This document shows positions 46,623 through 55,219 of a stretch of DNA of 64,000 nucleotides, in pieces. Position numbers and translations under genes: made by a program. This stretch comes from Mameliella sp. MMSF_3455. Lineage in GTDB: Bacteria > Pseudomonadota > Alphaproteobacteria > Rhodobacterales > Rhodobacteraceae. The stretch covers positions 1-64,000 of the forward strand of contig NZ_JASHJL010000018.1 in NCBI RefSeq assembly GCF_030733205.1. The letters run 5' to 3'. Each line of letters opens with the position of its first letter. Positions within the stretch are counted from its first letter, which is position 1. The notes under the pieces are model-generated. The model searched no databases, was not told the DNA's origin, and worked only from the letters and a program-made list of their open reading frames with translations.

Positions 46623-46792
46623 TGCCGCGCGGTACCCGCAAGGGCGATCTGCCGGTCAAGACCTGCGCGACCTGCGGCCGCCCGTTCACCTGGCGCAAGA
46701 AATGGGAAAAGGTCTGGGCAGAGGTCCGCTATTGTTCCGACCGCTGCCGCCGCACCCGCAAATCCGACAAGGCGAACGCAGGTCGTCCCTGA
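46622..46792 (+). CDS. DUF2256 family small zinc-binding protein
   Basis: 56 residues. The core is [18 protein letters not shown] followed by YCSDRCRR, giving two Cys pairs (C-x2-C and C-x3-C) typical of a small zinc finger of DUF2256. These are commonly encoded next to photolyases. The start overlaps the photolyase stop by one base, so the two are co-translated. Too short for usual ORF tracks; family call from the conserved motif. Confidence 0.88.
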   Translation: MPRGTRKGDLPVKTCATCGRPFTWRKKWEKVWAEVRYCSDRCRRTRKSDKANAGRP

Positions 46793-46921
46793 CCGGCACA
46801 GCGTTGCTTTGGGCTCGAAAGACTTCGGGGGTCGCGCTTTGCGCAACCGGGGCGGCGCCCCAAGATGCGCGCCGCAGGTCCCGCGGATCGGCCCACGCCA
46901 GCGGGTCGATCCGCTGTCAGT

Positions 46922-49900
46922 TCACTCTGCTGCGCGCAGATCCTGCGTCAGTTCCATCGTGCTGGCCGGCGCATCCTCCCAGATGATTTCGGGCGATTTC
47001 ACCTGGCGCGCCGCCCGGTTCAGGGCCCAGTCGCGGGCCACGCGACTGCCGCGCCCAAAGCTGAGCCGCGCGAGCAGCCGCGCGAACCACAGCACATAGG
47101 TCGTGAACCAGACCCGGATCGCCAGCATCGCGGGGGTAAAGACCAGCGTCAGTACCGTCGCGATCCCAAGGCCGAAAACCACGGCCGTGGCCAGGTTCTT
47201 CCACCACAGGGCGGTCGGGCTGTCGATCGAATAGCCGCCGTTGAAGAAGTCGAGGCTGAGCCCCAACATCATTGGCGCAAGGCCCGCCATCGTCGTAATC
47301 GTGGTCAGCAGCACCGGGCGGATCCGGTCCTGCGCCGTGCGCACGATGGCCTCGATCCGGGGCATGTAGCGCGAATACTCCTGGTAGGTGTCGATCAGGA
47401 CGATGTTGTTGTTCACCACAATGCCCGCCAGCGCCACGATCCCGGTCCCGGTCATGATGATCGAGAAATACTGATCCATCACCAGCATCCCGATCAGCAC
47501 GCCCGTCGTGGACAGGATCACCGCCAGCAGCACCAGCACCGAGTTGTAGAAGCTGTTGAACTGCGCCAGCAGGATGATGAACATCAGGAACAATGCGCCG
47601 CCAAAGGCCGATTGCAGGAAAGCCTGGCTTTCCTCCTGGTCCTCCTGGTCGCCGGTCCATTCCCATTCGATGCCCGCGGGCAGCGGGTCTGTTTCCAGCC
47701 AGTCGGTCAGGACGCCGATCCGTTCCGTGCCCGTCACCGGCACGACCTTGAGCTTGGAGCGCTCGCCCGTATCGGCCTGCGCGACGATCTCTTCGGGTGT
47801 CGTGTCGGTCAGCAGGCGCACGTCGCCGAAGTGGCGGATATTGGCGCCCATCAGCCATTCGAAGAACCCCGACGAACGGCCAAAGTCATGGCTCCAGTCC
47901 GCGGTCGAGACATCGGCTGTTTCCGGGTCCAGTTCCACGCCGGTCATCAGCGGCACGAACTCGGTCGCCTCTGCGCCGTCGGGGCCGGTTGTCGTGACGT
48001 CCCAGCCGATTTCCATCAGGCTCTCGCGCACACCGGCCTTGACGTCGAAATAGCGCGTCTGGTCGATGCGCTCGATCTCGGCCAGCTTGGCCACCGGCTC
48101 GCGGGTGATGAAGTTTACCAGCGGCACCAGGCCATCCGGGGTGCGGACCTTGAGGCTGTCCAGCGTGGACAGGACGCGGTTTTCCTCGGGCAGGCGCACG
48201 CGGATGTCGATTTCCTCGTCCGAGGTGCCGGGGGTATAGCTGCCAATGGCCAGCCCGCGCGTCACAAGTTGCACCATCGCGCCCACCGTGGCCACGTCGG
48301 CGCCGTAGCGGCCCGCCTTTTCCACGTCCACGTCGATCTGCCAGTCGATGCCGGGCAGGGGGCGGGTGTCCTCGATCAGGGTCAGGCCGGGGGTGCTGTC
48401 GAATTTCGTGCGCGCAATGCTCGCGGCCTCCAGCAGGGCGGTCCAGTCGTCGCCCTTCAGTTGCAGGTGTACCGGCTTGGCGCTGGCCGGGCCGCGCGCC
48501 TGGGCCAGGATCTCGATCTCGACGCCGGGGATGCGCTCCAGCTTCTCGGTCAGGTCGTCAAGGATCACGTCCCCGTCCAGCTGCGCCAGCGGGACATCGT
48601 TGGCACGGGCATAGGCGGGGCGGTCGGCCCAGGCGATGGTTTCGAACTGGACCTGGCCGATGGTGTCCTTGGGGGCCATCGCACCGCCGGTGTTGTTGTC
48701 CAGCCCGCCTTCACCGGCAAAGGAGAAGGCGTTGAGGATGCCGGGATGGGTCAGCACGATCTGCTCGGCCCGTTTCACCAGCGCGTCCTTTTCCGCCAGG
48801 CTCAGGTTGCCGCGGGCGCGGACGTAGACGATGGCCTGTTCCGGTTCGCTCTCGACGAAGAAATCCACGCCGTTGTTGTTCTCGCCGTAGTAGGCGAAGA
48901 CGCTGACCACGAACACGATCACGGCCCCGACCGTCACCAGAGGCATGACCGGGTTGCCGGCGATCAGCTTGGTGAAACTGCCGAACGGGGTCCGGCGGCT
49001 GCGCGACTCGATGCGCTTGGGCTTGCGCCGGATTTCGGCGGCGTCCATCACCACGGAAGAGATCACCGCAAAGAGCACAAAGATCACGACGCCGGGCATA
49101 TGCGCGGCCCAGCCCGTCGCCTCTGTCGGACCCAGGTAGCTGGGGTTCAGCACCATCATCGCGCCGGTGAACAGCCCCAGGATCGCCACCGGCACCAGCA
49201 GCACCCGCAGCGTCCAATGCAGGCGCGCGCGCAGCCAGTCGCCGGCGCGGTGCACGTTGCGCGAGAACCGTCCCGAGACGCCGCCCATGACCGGCAGGTA
49301 GATCAGCGCCACCACCAGCGAGGCGGTCAGCACGAAGATGATGGTGATCGGCAACATGCCCATGAACTCGCCCGCGACGCCGGGCCAGAAGAGCATCGGC
49401 AGAAAGGCGCAAAGCGTCGTCGCCGTGGACGAGACAACCGGCCAGAACATCCGGTGCGCCGCCTCGACATAGGCATGCATTGGGCCGGTGCCTTCGGCGA
49501 TGCGCTTGTCGGCGTATTCCACCACCACGATGGCGCCGTCGACCAGGATGCCCACGGCCAGGATCAGCCCGAACATCACGATGTTCGAGATCGTCACGCC
49601 CATCGTCGCCAGCAGCACGAAACACAACAGGAAAGATGTGGGGATGGCAAACCCCACCAGCAGGGCGGGGCGCAGGCCCAGGCTTGCCAGCACCACGATC
49701 ATCACCAGCGCGATGGCCGTCAGAACCGAGCCTTCGAGTTGGCTGACCATGCTGGCCACCTGGCGGCTCTGGTCGTTCGAGGTGCCCACGTCCAGCACCG
49801 CGCGCAACTCGTCGGGCCAGGTCCCCTGCGCGGTGGCAAGTTCGGCCTTCACCTGCGCCACGGTGTCGATGATGTTGAAGCCCTTGCGCTTGACCACCTG

Positions 49901-50743
49901 AAGCGCGACGGTCTGTTCTCCGTTGAAGCGCGCCGTGCCCTTGCGGTCCTCGAAGGTCAGGTTGATCGCGGCCAGGTCGCCCAGCGTCACGACGCGGTCG
50001 CCGTTCACCTTGACCGGCAGGTCATAGACATCGCGCGCATCGTCAAAGCTGGAGGGGATCTTGACCGAAAAGGCGCCGTTTTCCGTTTCGACCTCGCCGG
50101 CGGCAATCAGCTGGTTGTTGTTCTGGACCACGCGGATCAGCTCATCCGCGGTGACGTTGTAGCTTTCCAGTCGCAGCGGGTCGATGACCACTTCCAGCAT
50201 CTCGTCGCGGTTGCCCGCGATCCCGGCCTCCAGCACCGAATCGAGCGCCTCGAGCCTGTCCTGCAGGTCCTTGGCGACCTTGTTCAGCGTACGTTCCGGA
50301 ACCGGGCCGGAGAGGTTGACGATCAGGATCGGGAATTCGGAAAAGTTGATCTCGTTGATCGAGTATTTTTCGGCGCCTTCGGGGAACTCGGCCTCGGCAT
50401 TGTTCATGCCGTCGCGCACGTCGGCGATGATCTTGGTCTTGTCCCAGCCGAACTCGAACTCCAGTGCCAGGCCCGCATAACCCTCGGCGGCGGTGGCCGT
50501 CATCTTCTCGAGCCCGTCGAGATCCGAGAGCTCGGTCTCCATGGGCTTGACCAGCAGCTTTTCAGCGTCGGCGGCCGAAATGCCGGGGAAGGGGACCGAG
50601 ACGAAGAGCGCCGGGATCTCGATGTCCGGTTCACCCTCCTTGGGCAGCGAGACATAGGCATAGGCCCCGGCCACCAGACTGAGCACGATGAAGGCGATGA
50701 TCATTCGGGCGCGCGCGGCGGCCCAGTCGATGATGCCGGTCAT
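46922..50743 (-). CDS. RND efflux transporter permease, enlarged
   Basis: 1273 residues, against about 1020-1050 for AcrB-like proteins. The 12-TM RND core is present, with TM4 reading LVDGAIVVVEYA: one Asp of the usual proton-relay pair is kept, the second is Gly. TM10 has VVNNNIVLIDTY where AcrB has the Lys. Extra material includes a linker between the two halves with two more hydrophobic segments and a basic loop (KPKRIESRSRR), an insert of about 90 residues around WLMGANIRHFGDVR, and a C-terminal tail of about 55 residues. It probably exports hydrophobic compounds; the substrate is unknown. It overlaps the adaptor gene by four bases. Confidence 0.93.
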   Translation of the reverse strand: MTGIIDWAAARARMIIAFIVLSLVAGAYAYVSLPKEGEPDIEIPALFVSVPFPGISAADAEKLLVKPMETELSDLDGLEKMTATAAEGYAGLALEFEFGWDKTKIIADVRDGMNNAEAEFPEGAEKYSINEINFSEFPILIVNLSGPVPERTLNKVAKDLQDRLEALDSVLEAGIAGNRDEMLEVVIDPLRLESYNVTADELIRVVQNNNQLIAAGEVETENGAFSVKIPSSFDDARDVYDLPVKVNGDRVVTLGDLAAINLTFEDRKGTARFNGEQTVALQVVKRKGFNIIDTVAQVKAELATAQGTWPDELRAVLDVGTSNDQSRQVASMVSQLEGSVLTAIALVMIVVLASLGLRPALLVGFAIPTSFLLCFVLLATMGVTISNIVMFGLILAVGILVDGAIVVVEYADKRIAEGTGPMHAYVEAAHRMFWPVVSSTATTLCAFLPMLFWPGVAGEFMGMLPITIIFVLTASLVVALIYLPVMGGVSGRFSRNVHRAGDWLRARLHWTLRVLLVPVAILGLFTGAMMVLNPSYLGPTEATGWAAHMPGVVIFVLFAVISSVVMDAAEIRRKPKRIESRSRRTPFGSFTKLIAGNPVMPLVTVGAVIVFVVSVFAYYGENNNGVDFFVESEPEQAIVYVRARGNLSLAEKDALVKRAEQIVLTHPGILNAFSFAGEGGLDNNTGGAMAPKDTIGQVQFETIAWADRPAYARANDVPLAQLDGDVILDDLTEKLERIPGVEIEILAQARGPASAKPVHLQLKGDDWTALLEAASIARTKFDSTPGLTLIEDTRPLPGIDWQIDVDVEKAGRYGADVATVGAMVQLVTRGLAIGSYTPGTSDEEIDIRVRLPEENRVLSTLDSLKVRTPDGLVPLVNFITREPVAKLAEIERIDQTRYFDVKAGVRESLMEIGWDVTTTGPDGAEATEFVPLMTGVELDPETADVSTADWSHDFGRSSGFFEWLMGANIRHFGDVRLLTDTTPEEIVAQADTGERSKLKVVPVTGTERIGVLTDWLETDPLPAGIEWEWTGDQEDQEESQAFLQSAFGGALFLMFIILLAQFNSFYNSVLVLLAVILSTTGVLIGMLVMDQYFSIIMTGTGIVALAGIVVNNNIVLIDTYQEYSRYMPRIEAIVRTAQDRIRPVLLTTITTMAGLAPMMLGLSLDFFNGGYSIDSPTALWWKNLATAVVFGLGIATVLTLVFTPAMLAIRVWFTTYVLWFARLLARLSFGRGSRVARDWALNRAARQVKSPEIIWEDAPASTMELTQDLRAAE

Positions 50744-52683
50744 TGTATGATATCCTCGTAACTCGGCACCACGGTCACGCCATTGGTGACGTATTCCTGA
50801 CCGACGGTGATCACGTTGATCTCATCCGGCAGGCCGGTGATCCAGACGCCATCGCGGGTGTCGCGCAGGATCGAGACATCCATCCACTGCACGCTGTCGT
50901 CCGGCTTGACCGTGCGCACGCCCAGCTTGCCCTGGTCGTTCAGGGTCAGGGTGGATTGCGGCAGCAGATGCGCCTTGGCCCCCTCGGCCTCGATGGCAAC
51001 TTCGGCGGTTTCGCCGTCGCGGATGGTCAGGTCGGAGTTGTCGACCGTCAGTTCCACGAGGAAGGTGCGCGTGGTCGGATCGGCGCTGCGCGAGACGAAG
51101 GTGACCTCACCCTGCACGACGCGGTCGTTGGTCAGCCGCGCGCCCGCCTTGGCCCCGACCATCACGCGCGCCACGGTGGTTTCGGGCACGTAGCCGACAA
51201 TCTTGATCGGGTTCAGCTGGATCACGGTTGCGCAGGCCGAACCGGGTTGCAGCAGTGCGCCCAATTCCGCCGTGTCGGTTTCCAGCAGACCGGCAAAGGG
51301 CGCATGCACCTTCAGCCGGTCGATCTCGCGCCGGGCCGAGGCGACGGCGGCCTCGGCGGACTGGATCGCGCTCAGCGCGCTTTCCTCGCCGGTCTTGGCG
51401 GACTGGATACCCGCCGTCGCAGTTTCAAGCTGGGCACGGGCGGCGATGACCGCCGCCTTGGCACCTTCGACACCGGAGAGGGCCGAGGCCACGGCGGCTT
51501 TGGCCCCCTGCAGCTGGCTCTGCGCGGATTGCACGCCGGCCAGGGCGTTCTGGATCTGGGCCTTGGCCGAGATCACCCCGGCGCGGGCATTGCGGATGCC
51601 GCTTTGAGCCGCCTGCACGGCAGCCTTGGCGGTTTCGACCTGGCTCTTGGCGGTCTGGACGGCGGCCAGCGCGCCCTGGAGTTGAGACTTGGCCGCCTCG
51701 ATGCCGGAGGCGGCGGATTTCAGGCCAAGTTGCGCGGTCTGCACAGCGGTCAGGGCGGTCTCGTAGGTGGCTTCGGCCGCGGCCAGCCGGGTCTGCGCGG
51801 CAAAGCCGTCGCGGGCCAGTTCCTGCGCGGCGCGCAGGTTGATTTCCGCCTCGCGCACCTGCGCCTGCGCCTGCTTCAAGCGCGCCTCGGCCTCGGGCAC
51901 GCGGGCCTCTGCCTCGGCCAGCAGGGCCTCGGCGGCGGGCACGCCGGCCTCTGCCTCTTTCAGGCGGGCCTCGGCGGCGGGCACGGCGGCCTTGGCCTCT
52001 GCCAGCCGCGCCTCTGCCTCGGGGACGCGGGCCTCGGCTTCTTCCAGCCGGGCCTCGAACTCGGGCACCCGCGCCTTTGCCTCGGCCAGCAGGGCCTCTG
52101 CGGCGGGGATGCTGGCGCGGGCCTCGGCCAGTTGCGCTTCGGCGGCGGGCACGGCGGCCTCGGCCTCGAGAATGCGGGCCTTGGCCGAGGGAAGCTGCGC
52201 CTCCGCTTCGGCCAGACGCGCCTTGGCCTCGGGCAGCCGGGCCTTGGATTCCGCAAGCCGGGCCAGCGCCTCTTGCAGCGAGACCTGGCTGGTGCCCGGG
52301 TCGATCTCGCACAGCAGTTGTCCGGCTTCGACCAGCGATCCCTTGCGCAGCGGTTCGGACACGATCTTGCCCGAGGTCTCGGCCCGCACCTCGACCTGGC
52401 GGACGGCCTCGGTTTCGCCGCGCAGGATCACCTCGCTGTCGACCACCTGAGCCACCGACCGCTTGGCCATCACGCGCACCGCGCCTTCGGGGAGGGCATC
52501 GGGGGCGCCCGCCTCCAGCGCCGGGTCCGCATCTTCGGAAGGGGCGGGGCCGCCATCTGCCACGTCCCCCTGAGCCGCCGGGGCCACCTCGCGAGCGAAC
52601 TCAAGCAGTCGGTCGCGCTCGAATACAACCGCGTAAAGGACCGCAGCCACAAGGCAGGCGGTCAGGATAGACATGATGCGCAT
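50740..52683 (-). CDS. RND periplasmic adaptor (HlyD family) with very long coiled-coil hairpin
   Basis: 647 residues from ATG 52683. N-terminal TM helix (about 3-20), a linker rich in Ala and Asp, a lipoyl/biotinyl half domain (residues 90-130), then a hairpin of two repeat arms. The first arm (149-274) is nine 14-residue units of the form RVPEAEARLAEAKA; the second arm (313-452) is ten 14-residue units like AVQTAKSQVETAKA. The lipoyl and beta-barrel parts follow (VHAPFAGLLETD...). Typical adaptors have arms less than half this length. It bridges the RND pump to an outer-membrane channel, so an unusually deep periplasmic tunnel is implied. The stop overlaps the permease start. Confidence 0.92.
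   Translation of the reverse strand: MRIMSILTACLVAAVLYAVVFERDRLLEFAREVAPAAQGDVADGGPAPSEDADPALEAGAPDALPEGAVRVMAKRSVAQVVDSEVILRGETEAVRQVEVRAETSGKIVSEPLRKGSLVEAGQLLCEIDPGTSQVSLQEALARLAESKARLPEAKARLAEAEAQLPSAKARILEAEAAVPAAEAQLAEARASIPAAEALLAEAKARVPEFEARLEEAEARVPEAEARLAEAKAAVPAAEARLKEAEAGVPAAEALLAEAEARVPEAEARLKQAQAQVREAEINLRAAQELARDGFAAQTRLAAAEATYETALTAVQTAQLGLKSAASGIEAAKSQLQGALAAVQTAKSQVETAKAAVQAAQSGIRNARAGVISAKAQIQNALAGVQSAQSQLQGAKAAVASALSGVEGAKAAVIAARAQLETATAGIQSAKTGEESALSAIQSAEAAVASARREIDRLKVHAPFAGLLETDTAELGALLQPGSACATVIQLNPIKIVGYVPETTVARVMVGAKAGARLTNDRVVQGEVTFVSRSADPTTRTFLVELTVDNSDLTIRDGETAEVAIEAEGAKAHLLPQSTLTLNDQGKLGVRTVKPDDSVQWMDVSILRDTRDGVWITGLPDEINVITVGQEYVTNGVTVVPSYEDIIQ
51328..51747 (-). 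repeat. Ten 42-base in-frame repeats (second hairpin arm)
   Basis: These encode ten 14-residue heptad pairs (AVQTAQLGLKSAAS, GIEAAKSQLQGALA and so on, ending AIQSAEAAVASARR). Units are divergent in sequence but constant in length, as expected from old tandem duplication within a coiled coil. Confidence 0.85.
51862..52239 (-). repeat. Nine 42-base in-frame repeats (first hairpin arm)
   Basis: Nine 14-residue units (RLPEAKARLAEAEA ... RVPEAEARLKQAQA), each with a Pro at position 3. The second arm has no such Pro. A proline every 14 residues inside a coiled coil is unusual and may bend or space the helix regularly. Confidence 0.88.
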
Positions 52684-53029
52684 CGTCTTCGTCCTCTCGG
52701 CGCCGAACCGCGTGGCCCGTCGCACATCCTGTTGATCGTTACGGTGCCGAGCCGGCCCGACCCCTGCCGACCCGGACGAGTCCGGGCTGAACCGTTTCGT
52801 TCAGTTTTAGGGTGCCGCAACGTAGGCTTCAAGCACGGGCGTGGTTTTTGCCCTGCAAAGCGGCGCTTTTTCGACAATTCTGCGAGAGTTTCACGATTAA
52901 ACCGCATTTACGCGACAATTCGCTAAGCCCGTTTCGGCGCGGGAAACGGCCCTTGCGGGTATGCCTTCTCGCCTTGGCACTGCGCTGCGGGGCATGTAAG
53001 AGGGAGAAAACCAACCGGAGGGGGCCCGT
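52684..53029. other. 346-base divergent promoter region
   Basis: The gap lies between the RND adaptor (minus) and the YfgM-like gene (plus). It holds the hairpin and dyad at 52771-52804, which lie on the adaptor side, and two direct CGACAATTC copies (52872-52880 and 52913-52921) with no known meaning. A ribosome site GGAGG (53017-53021) serves the TTG start at 53030. I see no coding frame. Confidence 0.6.
52771..52804. promoter_or_regulatory. Hairpin plus dyad upstream of the efflux operon
   Basis: CCCGGAC and GTCCGGG form an exact 7-bp arm hairpin (52771-52786); directly adjacent, CTGAAC and GTTCAG form a 6-bp dyad with a six-base spacer (52787-52804). It lies about 90 bases upstream of the adaptor start. 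The second dyad has TetR-operator-like symmetry; no regulator gene is adjacent. Confidence 0.45.
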
Positions 53030-53686
53030 TTGAGCGACGCCGACAGTTTTATCGACGAGGTGACCGAAGAGGTCAAACGCGACCGCCTTTACGCCACTTT
53101 GCGCAAGTGGGGCTGGGTTGGCGTGGTCATCGTGCTTCTCATCGTCGGCGGCACCGCCTGGCGCGAATGGCGGATCGCCTCTGCCGAATCTCAGGCCCAG
53201 GCCTTTGGCGATAGCGTGCTTGACGCGCTCGACGCCGAGGAACCGGCGCAGCGCATCGACTCGCTGACGGCGATCGAACCGCCGACCACCGGCGGCGCGG
53301 CGATCCTGTCGATGCTGACCGCCGCCGAAGAAGGCACCGCCGGCGATGACGCCGACGCGGTCGCCCGTCTTCAGGCGGTGGCCGCCAATACAGAGATCCC
53401 CGCCATCTATCGCCAGATCGCCAGCTACAAGGCCCTGACCCGCGGCGCATCCGTCCTGCCGGTTGAAGAGCGCCGTGCAGGCTTCGAGGCGCTGGCCGTG
53501 CCGGGGCAGCCTCTGCGCCTGCTGGCGGAGGAACAACTGGCCCTGATCGAGATCGAAACCGGCGACCGTGACGCCGCGATCGCACGGCTTGAACGGCTGG
53601 CCGAAGATGCCGAGGCGACGCAGGGCTTGCAGCGCCGCGCCGGTCAATTGATTGTGGCACTGGGCGGCGACGCGCCCGGTAACTGA
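53030..53686 (+). CDS. YfgM-like membrane-anchored TPR protein
   Basis: 218 residues from TTG 53030, preferred because GGAGG lies eight bases upstream. A single N-terminal TM helix (WVGVVIVLLIVGGTAW, about 28-44) anchors a periplasmic helical TPR-like domain. The order YfgM, BamB, Der is the same as in E. coli, where YfgM is an ancillary subunit of the SecYEG translocon. That assignment comes from synteny and layout rather than strong identity. Confidence 0.88.
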   Translation: MSDADSFIDEVTEEVKRDRLYATLRKWGWVGVVIVLLIVGGTAWREWRIASAESQAQAFGDSVLDALDAEEPAQRIDSLTAIEPPTTGGAAILSMLTAAEEGTAGDDADAVARLQAVAANTEIPAIYRQIASYKALTRGASVLPVEERRAGFEALAVPGQPLRLLAEEQLALIEIETGDRDAAIARLERLAEDAEATQGLQRRAGQLIVALGGDAPGN

Positions 53687-53745
53687 GCCCGCTCAGGCGG
53701 GGCGCACGGCGGGGGGCAGGGCCCCGGGTAGTGACGAAAAGGGGC

Positions 53746-55086
53746 ATGGTGATGCTGCGCAAGACCTCTCTGCTGATTTCGCTGGCCGCGCTGGCGCTGA
53801 CGGCCTGTGCCAAGAGCGAGCAGATCCTTCCGGGGGAACGTCTGAATGTCCGGGACGTGCTGACCGGCGGTTACGACGAAGGCACCGACCCGGCAGAGAC
53901 CGGACCGCAGGCCCGCGCCTTTTCCACGCCCGCCAGCGTCAGCAACACCGATTGGGCGCAAAGCCCCGTCTCGCCGATGGTCCGTGTCACGAACGCGGCC
54001 CTGGGGCAGGCCCTGAAACCGCTGTTCTCGGTCGGGATCGGTGCGGGCGACGGGCGCAAGACGCGGTTGAACGCAGATCCGATCGTCGCGGGCGGTCGCA
54101 TCTTCACGATGGACGCCAACCACCAGGTCCGGGCGACCGGAACCTCGGGTCAGCAACTGTGGTCCGCGACCCTTGTCCCGCAGCGCGACAAGGCCCCCGA
54201 AGGTCAGGGCGGCGGGCTGGCCTACGGCGACGGCAAGTTGTTCGTGTCCTCCGGCTTCGGCATGCTGACGGCGCTTGACCCGGCCACGGGGCGAATGCTC
54301 TGGGAGCAGGATCTCAAGAACACCGCCACCGGCGCGCCCAGCTATCGCGACGGGCTGGTCTACGTCGTCTCGGGCGACAGCACCGCCTGGGCGATCGAAA
54401 GCGACGATGGCCGCGTCCGCTGGCAGTTCGACGGCACCAAGGATTTCAACAACATCGCAGGGGCACCGGCCCCCGCGATCAACGACAAGTACGTTGTCTT
54501 CGCCTTCGGATCGGGTGCCGTCTCGGCGGCCTTCCGGCAGGGTGGGCTGCAGGTCTGGAACGCCGAGCTTTTGGGCCGCCGTACCGGCGTCACCATCGCC
54601 GGAATCAACGATATCACCGGCGATCCGGTGATCGCGGGCGACCGGGTCTTTGCCGGCAACCACTCGGGCCGCGCGGTGGCGCTGTCGGTCTACAACGGAG
54701 AGCGGATCTGGACCGCCAAGAGAGGCGCGCTGGGTCCGATGTGGCCGGCAGGCGATTCGGTGTTCTTCGTCTCCGACCTCAACCAGCTGGTCCGGCTCGA
54801 TGCCGGAACCGGGCAGGAAATCTGGAGCCGTGACCTGCCGGGCTATCGCCCGACGCGCAACCCGAACCGCCGCCGCGACGGCGCCTTTGCCAATCATGGT
54901 CCGGTGCTGGCGGGGGGCCGCCTGATCGTGGCCAGTTCGGACGGCAAGATCCGGGCCTTCAACCCGGTGGACGGCAAGCTGCTGCAGGAAATCGCGATCC
55001 CGGGTGGCGCCACCACGCGCCCCGTGGTGGCGGGCGGCACGCTCTATGTCGTGTCCCGCAAGGGCGTTCTGCACGCCTATCGCTGA
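53746..55086 (+). CDS. bamB: Outer membrane assembly lipoprotein BamB
   Basis: 446 residues from ATG 53746 (ATG 53752 also possible). Lipoprotein signal with lipobox LALTAC (acylated Cys), then a PQQ-type beta-propeller with repeated GxxxALDPATG- and W-containing blades (SAWAIESDDGRVRWQFDGT; RLDAGTGQEIWSRD). It is a lipoprotein subunit of the BAM complex that folds outer-membrane beta-barrels. It is preceded by YfgM and followed by Der, as in other proteobacteria. Confidence 0.94.
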   Translation: MVMLRKTSLLISLAALALTACAKSEQILPGERLNVRDVLTGGYDEGTDPAETGPQARAFSTPASVSNTDWAQSPVSPMVRVTNAALGQALKPLFSVGIGAGDGRKTRLNADPIVAGGRIFTMDANHQVRATGTSGQQLWSATLVPQRDKAPEGQGGGLAYGDGKLFVSSGFGMLTALDPATGRMLWEQDLKNTATGAPSYRDGLVYVVSGDSTAWAIESDDGRVRWQFDGTKDFNNIAGAPAPAINDKYVVFAFGSGAVSAAFRQGGLQVWNAELLGRRTGVTIAGINDITGDPVIAGDRVFAGNHSGRAVALSVYNGERIWTAKRGALGPMWPAGDSVFFVSDLNQLVRLDAGTGQEIWSRDLPGYRPTRNPNRRRDGAFANHGPVLAGGRLIVASSDGKIRAFNPVDGKLLQEIAIPGGATTRPVVAGGTLYVVSRKGVLHAYR

Positions 55087-55219
55087 GGCCTGTCTTCCCG
55101 TTCCCGCGCCGGCGAGACCGCGGTGCCCTGGCGCCCGGACTGTACCGTGGCGCCGGGATGCCCCTTTCGCCCTGCTTTGAAATGCGTTAAGCGGCGCCCT
55201 TGATCCTTGGAGCCGGGCC

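Noticed and set aside
46865-50761. 1298-codon plus-strand frame across the RND permease
   Set aside because: Shadow of the RND gene; His/Gln/Arg-rich with no domain, and no ribosome site.
51328-52239. Regular 42-base repeats, considered as CRISPR or minisatellite
   Set aside because: Repeats are divergent, in frame, and encode heptads of the adaptor coiled coil with no spacers.
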